Source: Novosphingobium sp. (lineage in GTDB: Bacteria > Pseudomonadota > Alphaproteobacteria > Sphingomonadales > Sphingomonadaceae). Taken from it: DNA of 11,179 bases. The notes beneath the pieces were generated by a model that saw only the letters and a list, made by a program, of their open reading frames with translations, had not been told where the DNA came from and ran no database searches. Both the position numbers and the translations under genes were made by a program. Positions 6,917 to 11,179 of this stretch are shown here, piece after piece. Position 1 is the first letter of the stretch, and each line of letters starts with the position of its first letter. The stretch covers positions 1 through 11,179 of the forward strand of contig JADYXV010000151.1 in assembly GCA_020853995.1 (NCBI GenBank), read 5' to 3'.

Positions 6917-7858
6917 GTGAGTTTGGGGACCAAACGGCCAAGGCTCGCGCTAATCGCAGGGCCGACCGCCAGCGGCAAGAGCGATCTTGCGGTAAAGCTT
7001 GCTTTGCGAGCGATGGCCGACGGACAAGAGGCCGTCATCGTCAACGCCGACAGCGCACAAGTCTATGCCGATTTGCTCGTCCTCAGCGCACGACCATCCG
7101 AAGATGAGATGCAAGGCGTGCCCCATGTCCTGTACGGCGCATGGGACGGCGCGCAGGCTTGCTCGGCAGCGGACTGGGCCAAGGCCGCAAAGCGCGAAAT
7201 AGCGGCGGCGCATGCGCGCGGGGCATTGCCGATCCTTGTCGGCGGGACGGGCCTTTATATACGCACCTTGTTGGATGGAATTGCACCAGTGCCGGAAATT
7301 GACCCCGTCATCCGGGCTGAGGTCCGCGCGATGCCGCAGGATCAGACTTACAAAGCCCTGCAGGATGAAGACCCGGCACGCGCCGCGCTGCTTGCCCCGG
7401 CAGATACCCAACGCGTCACGCGCGCACTGGAGGTTATCCGCTCTACCGGCCGCTCGCTTGCCCACTGGCAAAAGCAGTTGAGCGGCGGGATCGCTGACAG
7501 TGTTGATCTTGCCCCCCTGATCCTCCTGCCTGAACGCCAATGGTTGTATAAACGCTGCGATTTGCGGTTTGAATTGATGTGGCAAGGGGGCTCGATTGCT
7601 GAAGTTGAAGCCCTGCTTGCGCGCAACTTGCCCGACGATATGCCTGTTATGCGGGCCATCGGTGTTCCTGAAATCAGAATGTATTGTCGCGGCGAGGCCT
7701 CTCAATCCGAGGCTATCGCCGCCGGTCAGCAGGCAACCCGCCGTTATGCCAAACGGCAATACACTTGGCTGAACAACCAGAATCCCGGCACTTGGCCCCG
7801 CTTAACGTACGAAAATTCCATTGACACCGATCATGCAGCAAGTTTATTGCGCATATAG
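6917..7858 (+). CDS. miaA: tRNA dimethylallyltransferase (MiaA)
   Basis: Transfers a dimethylallyl group to N6 of adenosine 37 in tRNAs that read codons beginning with U, making i6A. With GTG at 6917 the protein is 313 residues, the family length. It has the P-loop GPTASGKS (15-22), NADSAQVY (43-50; the family aspartate is Asp45), the conserved VGGTGLY segment that follows in the first half, QRVTRALEV, and a C-terminal ATRRYAKRQYTWL typical of MiaA. The frame stays open far upstream, but that part overlaps serB on the other strand and shows no family similarity. A weak GAAAG (6905-6909) lies 7 bases before the GTG, and TTG at 6923 is a less likely alternative. It uses dimethylallyl diphosphate from the isoprenoid pathway. 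The gene's 3' end contains the candidate promoter of the ilv leader. Confidence 0.95.
   Translation: MSLGTKRPRLALIAGPTASGKSDLAVKLALRAMADGQEAVIVNADSAQVYADLLVLSARPSEDEMQGVPHVLYGAWDGAQACSAADWAKAAKREIAAAHARGALPILVGGTGLYIRTLLDGIAPVPEIDPVIRAEVRAMPQDQTYKALQDEDPARAALLAPADTQRVTRALEVIRSTGRSLAHWQKQLSGGIADSVDLAPLILLPERQWLYKRCDLRFELMWQGGSIAEVEALLARNLPDDMPVMRAIGVPEIRMYCRGEASQSEAIAAGQQATRRYAKRQYTWLNNQNPGTWPRLTYENSIDTDHAASLLRI
7821..7848 (+). promoter_or_regulatory. Candidate promoter for the ilvB leader
   Basis: A perfect TTGACA (7821-7826) is followed after 16 bases by TTTATT (7843-7848, 4 of 6 matches to TATAAT). It lies inside the 3' end of miaA. Transcription would start near 7855 and include the whole leader and its terminator. 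I see no comparable promoter between that terminator and ilvB, which favours this one as the operon promoter. Confidence 0.45.
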
Positions 7859-7861
7859 CCG

Positions 7862-7885
7862 CTTGACATGGCATTTTATGTCAAG
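7862..7885. repeat. 8-bp inverted repeat just after miaA
   Basis: CTTGACAT (7862-7869) and ATGTCAAG (7878-7885) are perfect inverted copies separated by 8 bases, starting 4 bases after the miaA stop. As RNA it is a hairpin at the miaA 3' end, with no T-run after it; as DNA it could be an operator near the ilv promoter. It also contains a TTGACA, but no good -10 box lies downstream. Confidence 0.6.
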
Positions 7886-7982
7886 TAGCAGGCCGTCAAT
7901 TGTCCTTGTTGCGGCGTCCGCAACGCGGATGCCCGAGTGGGGAGAGACGGCCCGGTGCAGCCAGCCTGTACCGGGCCGATAA
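7878..7982 (+). CDS. Putative ilv operon leader peptide (34 codons)
   Basis: A short frame of 34 residues in the leader upstream of ilvB has four consecutive branched-chain codons, Ile-Val-Leu-Val (ATT GTC CTT GTT at 7899-7910). These lie just before the alternative hairpins of the attenuator, where a stalled ribosome would cover the 5' strand of hairpin 7913-7933. Such codon runs define leader peptides of ilv operons, and attenuation is known for branched-chain operons of enteric bacteria; I recall it also for Caulobacter ilvBNC. Against it: there is no clear ribosome-binding site before ATG 7878, and the frame ends at TAA 7980-7982, beyond the terminator stem instead of before it as in the classic cases. 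An ATG at 7868 opens a rival 6-residue frame containing one Val. Confidence 0.45.
   Translation: MSSSRPSIVLVAASATRMPEWGETARCSQPVPGR
7908..7962 (+). promoter_or_regulatory. Alternative leader-RNA hairpins (attenuator strands)
   Basis: Three mutually exclusive pairings are visible. Hairpin A: GTTGCGG (7908-7914) with CCGCAAC (7918-7924), perfect, 3-base loop. Hairpin B: 7913-7921 with 7925-7933, 9 pairs including one G-T, 3-base loop. Antiterminator candidate: 7927-7935 with 7953-7962, 8 pairs with one mismatch and one bulge, which uses the 3' strand of B and the 5' strand of the terminator. A ribosome stalled at the Ile-Val-Leu-Val codons would mask the 5' strand of B and favour the antiterminator. 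A further 7-bp complementarity, 7891-7897 with 7946-7952, also competes with the base of the terminator. No folding energies were computed. Confidence 0.5.
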
Positions 7983-7990
7983 TTTTTGTT
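7948..7990 (+). terminator. Intrinsic terminator in the ilvB leader (attenuator)
   Basis: CGGCCCGGTGCAG (7948-7960) pairs with CTGTACCGGGCCG (7966-7978) over 13 positions, including one G-T pair, around the loop CCAGC. It is followed at once by ATAATTTTTGTTTT. This is a textbook Rho-independent terminator. It lies 89 bases after the miaA stop and 84 bases before ilvB, so it can end miaA transcripts and, if the promoter at 7821-7848 is used, gate entry into ilvBNC. Confidence 0.9.
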
Positions 7991-8074
7991 TTGCATACAC
8001 GCAGTCGCGGCTATCGGCCCATCAGGACAGATGCGACGATCAAACGAATGCGACAGGCAGAAGGATTACGTGAC

Positions 8075-9823
8075 GTGACAAGCGAGCGCAGCGGCGCCGA
8101 AATCTTGGTCGAAAGCCTCGTTGCCAAGGGAGTCGAGTTTGTATTCGGCTATCCGGGCGGCGCAGTGCTGCCGATTTACGATGCGCTGTTCGGTGATGAA
8201 CGCATTCGCCACATCCTTGTGCGTCACGAAGCTGGCGCGGCCCATGCCGCCGAAGGCTATGCGCGCGCCACCGGCAAGCCCGGTGTAGTGCTGGTAACGT
8301 CCGGTCCCGGCGCTACCAACGCGGTCACTGGCATTGCCGATGCGTTTATGGATTCGATCCCGATGGTTGTCATCACCGGACAGGTCCCTACGGGCCTGAT
8401 CGGCTCGGACGCGTTTCAGGAAGCCGATACCGTGGGCATCACGCGCCACTGCACCAAACACAACTATCTGGTCAAAGACCCGGCGCAACTCGCAACGATC
8501 ATTGATGAGGCATTCCGCATCGCAACTGAAGGCCGCCCCGGCCCGGTCGTGATCGATATTCCCAAGGATGTGCAGATTGCGATGGCCGCGTGGAGCGGTG
8601 CCGCACCGCAACAGCGCAACCGCTACAATCCGCAGACCGAGGGCGGCGTTCGCGAAATCGAACAAGCGATCGAAATGATCGCCAATGCCCGCGCGCCCGT
8701 TTTCTACACTGGCGGCGGCGTTATCAATTCAGGGCCACAAGCCGCCAAGCTGCTGCAAGAATTGCAGACCCTTGTCGGCGCGCCTGTTACATCGACACTG
8801 ATGGGTCTTGGTGCGTTTCCGGCTGACCATCCTGCGTGGTTGGGCATGCTGGGCATGCACGGAACATACGAAGCCAATATGACGATGAACCGCGCCGATC
8901 TGGTCGTCTGCATCGGTGCGCGCTTTGATGACCGCGTAACCGGCCGGTTGGATGCGTTTTCGCCCAACTCCAAGAAAATCCACATCGATATTGATCGCGC
9001 CTCGATCAACAAGACGGTGCGCGTCGATCTGCCGGTCATTGGTGATTGCGGCAAGGTTCTGGCACAATTGATCGATGCCTGGCACACACGCGGCTACAAG
9101 GCGCAAGACCTTACCGCGTGGATTGCGCAAGTAGATACCTGGCGCGAACGCAAAAGCCTTGGCTATCCGCGCAAGACGGCTGAAATCATGCCTCAACTGG
9201 CGGTTGAACGGCTGTATGAGCTGACCAAACATCATGAGCCGATCATCAGCACCGAAGTTGGCCAGCATCAGATGTGGGCAGCGCAATACTTCCACTTCAT
9301 GAAGCCCAACAAGTGGCTCACGTCTGGCGGCCTTGGGACGATGGGCTATGGCCTGCCCGCCGCCATCGGTGCGCAGGCCGGGTTTCCTGACGCGCTGGTC
9401 ATCGACATTGCGGGCGATGCTTCCATCCAGATGAACATTCAGGAACTGGGCACCGCCACGCAATATCGCTTGCCGGTGAAAGTGTTCGTGCTCAACAACG
9501 AATGGATGGGCATGGTCCGCCAGTGGCAAGAGCTCACTTATGAGAGCCGCTATTCCAACTCCTACTCCGATAGCCTGCCCGATTTCGTGAAGCTGGCCGA
9601 GGCTTATGGCTGGAAGGGCATCCGCATTACGGACCTGAGTGAACTCGACGCCGGCATCCAGGCGATGATCGACCATGATGGCCCGGTCTTTGTTGATTGC
9701 CTCGTATCGAAGGAAGCCAATTGCTTCCCGATGATTCCATCAGGCGCTGCGCACACCGACATGATCCTGTATGGGGACGAGGTTGCCGGAACGATGGATG
9801 ACGAAGCCAAGGCGCTGGTCTAA
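8075..9823 (+). CDS. ilvB: Acetolactate (acetohydroxyacid) synthase large subunit
   Basis: Thiamine-diphosphate enzyme that condenses pyruvate with a second pyruvate or with 2-ketobutyrate, the first common step of valine, leucine and isoleucine synthesis. The 582-residue product has GYPGGAVLPIYDAL (25-38) and RHEAGAAHAAEGYARATG (50-67) with catalytic Glu52, then the substrate/FAD region and the ThDP motif starting GDAS (447-450) and ending in NNEW (474-477). The C-terminal MIPSGAAHTDM is also typical. I choose GTG 8075 because AGAAGGA (8059-8065) lies 9 bases upstream and homologues start near the SERSGAEIL segment. ATG 8048 would add 9 residues but has no ribosome-binding site. ilvN follows after 12 bases. 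Expression is probably controlled by the upstream terminator. Confidence 0.97.
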   Translation: MTSERSGAEILVESLVAKGVEFVFGYPGGAVLPIYDALFGDERIRHILVRHEAGAAHAAEGYARATGKPGVVLVTSGPGATNAVTGIADAFMDSIPMVVITGQVPTGLIGSDAFQEADTVGITRHCTKHNYLVKDPAQLATIIDEAFRIATEGRPGPVVIDIPKDVQIAMAAWSGAAPQQRNRYNPQTEGGVREIEQAIEMIANARAPVFYTGGGVINSGPQAAKLLQELQTLVGAPVTSTLMGLGAFPADHPAWLGMLGMHGTYEANMTMNRADLVVCIGARFDDRVTGRLDAFSPNSKKIHIDIDRASINKTVRVDLPVIGDCGKVLAQLIDAWHTRGYKAQDLTAWIAQVDTWRERKSLGYPRKTAEIMPQLAVERLYELTKHHEPIISTEVGQHQMWAAQYFHFMKPNKWLTSGGLGTMGYGLPAAIGAQAGFPDALVIDIAGDASIQMNIQELGTATQYRLPVKVFVLNNEWMGMVRQWQELTYESRYSNSYSDSLPDFVKLAEAYGWKGIRITDLSELDAGIQAMIDHDGPVFVDCLVSKEANCFPMIPSGAAHTDMILYGDEVAGTMDDEAKALV

Positions 9824-9835
9824 GAAAGCCCTGAC

Positions 9836-10354
9836 ATGATGCACATGCACGAAGAGGCGCAAGAGCGCCACGTTCTGACCATTACGGTGGACAACGAAGC
9901 GGGCATTCTGGCCAAGATTGCCGGATTGTTCACCGCGCGTGGCTATAACATCGATAGCCTGACCGTGGCTGACATAACCGATGGCCATGAGTTGAGCCGG
10001 ATCACAATCGTGACGCATGGCCCGCCGCCGGTGATTGACCAGATCCGCGCCCAACTTGAACGGCTTGTTCCGGTGCACAAGGTCACGGACCTTACCGAAC
10101 TCGGCCCGTTTGTTGAACGCGAACTGGCGCTGATCAAGGTTTCGGGCAAAGGCGAGAACCGGGTCGAGGCATTGCGCCTTGCTGACGTATTCCGCGCCAA
10201 AGTGGTCGACACGACCACCGCCAGCTTCATTTTTGAATTGACCGGTGCCCCTGAAAAGATCGACAGCTTCGTGTCTTTAATGAAAGAGCTTGGACTGGTT
10301 GAAGTTGGCCGGACAGGCATCGTTGGCATGGTTCGGGGCGCATCAGCCGCCTGA
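9836..10354 (+). CDS. ilvN: Acetolactate synthase small (regulatory) subunit
   Basis: Regulatory subunit that activates the large subunit and confers feedback inhibition by valine. It is 172 residues long, the longer two-domain form (ilvH-like). An N-terminal ACT domain begins HVLTITVDNEAGILAKIAGL (12-31) and continues with FTARGYNIDSLTV (32-44), the usual effector-binding loop. The C-terminal domain begins near RELALIKV and contains SFIFELTG. ATG 9836 has AAGAAAG (9822-9828) 7 bases upstream, overlapping the ilvB stop, so translation is probably coupled. ATG at 9839 or 9845 would change only a few residues. Downstream a 127-base gap carries a folded repeat before ilvC. ilvN and ilvH cannot be told apart by name from sequence; I use ilvN because it pairs with ilvB. 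Confidence 0.96.
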   Translation: MMHMHEEAQERHVLTITVDNEAGILAKIAGLFTARGYNIDSLTVADITDGHELSRITIVTHGPPPVIDQIRAQLERLVPVHKVTDLTELGPFVERELALIKVSGKGENRVEALRLADVFRAKVVDTTTASFIFELTGAPEKIDSFVSLMKELGLVEVGRTGIVGMVRGASAA

Positions 10355-10374
10355 CAAGTTTCATATCCACCACC

Positions 10375-10464
10375 CGTCATCTCTGCACACGCAGGGGTCC
10401 ATCTCCAACGGGTGCTACTGGACAACATGGCCGGAGATGGATTCTCGCCAAGGCGGGAATGACG
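10375..10464. repeat. Paired-hairpin palindromic element, copy 2 (between ilvN and ilvC)
   Basis: The 90-bp element has the same plan as the copy at 4983-5073: CGTC, hairpin, CCATCTCC, 26-base centre, GGAGATGG, hairpin, GACG. The left hairpin pairs ATCTCTGC (10379-10386) with GCAGGGGT (10391-10398), with two G-T pairs and a 4-base loop. The right pairs ATTCTCGC (10441-10448) with GCGGGAAT (10453-10460), with one G-T pair and a 4-base loop. The arms match at only 21 of 32 positions, with most differences in the hairpins, but all four stems across the two copies are 8 bp and run from A to T. It begins 20 bases after the ilvN stop and ends 5 bases before the ilvC ribosome-binding site. There is no T-run. 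Confidence 0.85.
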
Positions 10465-10481
10465 AAAACGAGGAAAATTCA

Positions 10482-11179
10482 ATGAAGGTCTATTACGACG
10501 CCGATTGTGATCTCAACCTGATCACGGACAAGAAGATCGCCATTCTGGGCTACGGCTCGCAAGGTCACGCTCACGCGCAGAACTTGCGCGATTCCGGCAT
10601 CAAGGAAGTTGCCATCGCACTGCGTCCGGGCTCGGCCAGCGCCAAAAAGGCTGAAGCTGCAGGCTTCAAGGTCCTTGCCAACGCCGATGCCGCTGCTTGG
10701 GCCGATGTGCTGATGATCCTGGCACCTGACGAACATCAGGCCGCGATCTATGCCGAAGACCTCCACGCCAACATGAAGCCCGGCGCGGCGCTTGCTTTTG
10801 CCCACGGCCTCAACATCCACTTCGGCCTGATCGAGGCCCCCGCCGACATCGACGTGATCATGATCGCGCCCAAGGGCCCCGGCCACACCGTGCGCAGCGA
10901 ATATCAAAAGGGCGGCGGCGTCCCCTGCCTGATCGCAGTCGACAAGGATGTATCGGGCAACGCGCATGATGTAGCGCTTGCTTATGCCAGCGCCGTCGGT
11001 GGCGGCCGTTCGGGCATCATCGAAACCAACTTCCGTGAAGAATGCGAAACCGATCTGTTCGGCGAGCAGGTTGTGCTCTGCGGCGGCCTGGTTGAACTGA
11101 TCCGCGCCGGTTTCGAAACGCTGGTGGAAGCGGGCTATGCTCCCGAGATGGCCTATTTCGAATGCCTGCACGAAGTGAA
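10482..11179 (+). CDS. ilvC: Ketol-acid reductoisomerase, class I (3' end missing)
   Basis: NADPH- and Mg-dependent enzyme that isomerises and reduces acetolactate or acetohydroxybutyrate to the dihydroxy acid, the second common step of branched-chain synthesis. The visible 232 codons cover the Rossmann domain and the start of the helical domain; the usual class I length is about 340. The nucleotide-binding motif is LGYGSQGHAHAQNL (22-35). LRPGSASA contains the basic and serine residues typical of NADPH preference. FAHGLNIHFG and APKGPGHTVRSEY are active-site segments. DLFGEQ places the metal ligands at Asp191 and Glu195. ATG 10482 has GAGGA (10470-10474) 7 bases upstream. It completes an ilvB-ilvN-ilvC order but is set apart from ilvN by a 127-base gap filled mostly with a palindromic repeat, which may alter its expression relative to ilvBN. 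Confidence 0.97.
   Translation, partial: MKVYYDADCDLNLITDKKIAILGYGSQGHAHAQNLRDSGIKEVAIALRPGSASAKKAEAAGFKVLANADAAAWADVLMILAPDEHQAAIYAEDLHANMKPGAALAFAHGLNIHFGLIEAPADIDVIMIAPKGPGHTVRSEYQKGGGVPCLIAVDKDVSGNAHDVALAYASAVGGGRSGIIETNFREECETDLFGEQVVLCGGLVELIRAGFETLVEAGYAPEMAYFECLHEV

Noticed and set aside
6892..7044. N-terminal extension of SerB by 51 codons to an upstream start
   Set aside because: The extension overlaps the miaA P-loop region, has no family similarity, and the GTG at 6891 has a good AAAGGA site.
7863..7891. TTGACA at 7863-7868 as the ilv promoter
   Set aside because: The sequence 17 bases downstream (TAGCAG) is a poor -10 box, and such a start would exclude the leader ATG. The TTGACA at 7821 is better placed.
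7937..8074. Longer IlvB start at GTG 7937 or ATG 8048
   Set aside because: GTG 7937 would put the terminator hairpin inside the coding region. ATG 8048 lacks a ribosome-binding site, whereas GTG 8075 has AGAAGGA at a proper distance.
8729..9676. A 315-codon open frame on the minus strand inside ilvB
   Set aside because: It lies wholly antisense to the well-supported ilvB frame, has no recognisable motif, and is a common by-product of G+C-rich codon usage. Similar antisense frames in miaA, purL and ilvC were dropped for the same reason.
1..11179. CRISPR array, tRNA/rRNA genes, insertion sequences, phage or toxin-antitoxin genes
   Set aside because: No regularly spaced repeats, no cloverleaf with tRNA consensus bases and no transposase or phage motif were seen. 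The two branched palindromes lack tRNA features.

Overview
This window looks like part of the chromosome of an alphaproteobacterium, most likely of the order Sphingomonadales. I infer this from the gene order (xseB-ispA-coaD-cyclophilin; serB divergent from miaA; ilvB-ilvN-ilvC), a Coq4-type ubiquinone protein, the short form of PurL, a moderately high G+C content and several GTG starts. The placement rests on memory of the families and was not checked by a search. Nearly all the genes are core metabolism. I see no insertion sequence, phage gene, CRISPR array, tRNA or rRNA.

Layout. Positions 1-2232 (minus strand) hold a tight cluster read in the order xseB, ispA, coaD and a periplasmic peptidylprolyl isomerase cut by the window edge. 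ispA and coaD overlap by one base and xseB ends 9 bases before ispA. Divergent from it, 2306-2704 is a small DUF2177 membrane protein, followed by purL (2763-4922). A 214-base convergent gap then carries a folded repeat element. On the minus strand follow coq4 (5137-5949) and serB (6007-6891). serB and the plus-strand gene miaA (6917-7858) start only 25 bases apart. After miaA come a leader region and the branched-chain amino acid operon ilvB, ilvN, ilvC (8075 to the window end, ilvC incomplete).

Function. ilvB and ilvN encode the two subunits of acetohydroxyacid synthase and ilvC the next enzyme of the Ile/Val/Leu pathway. The leader holds a textbook intrinsic terminator with alternative upstream foldings and a short reading frame with consecutive Ile-Val-Leu-Val codons, which together suggest attenuation. 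ispA (prenyl diphosphates) and coq4 (ubiquinone) both bear on isoprenoid quinone supply. coaD makes coenzyme A, purL makes purines, serB makes serine and miaA modifies tRNA.

The most interesting non-coding signal is a pair of about 90-bp elements (4983-5073 and 10375-10464) with the same unusual plan. Outer inverted arms each contain their own 8-bp hairpin. The hairpin sequences differ between arms and between copies, but base pairing is kept by compensating changes. One copy fills most of the ilvN-ilvC gap. I found no clearly new protein system here.
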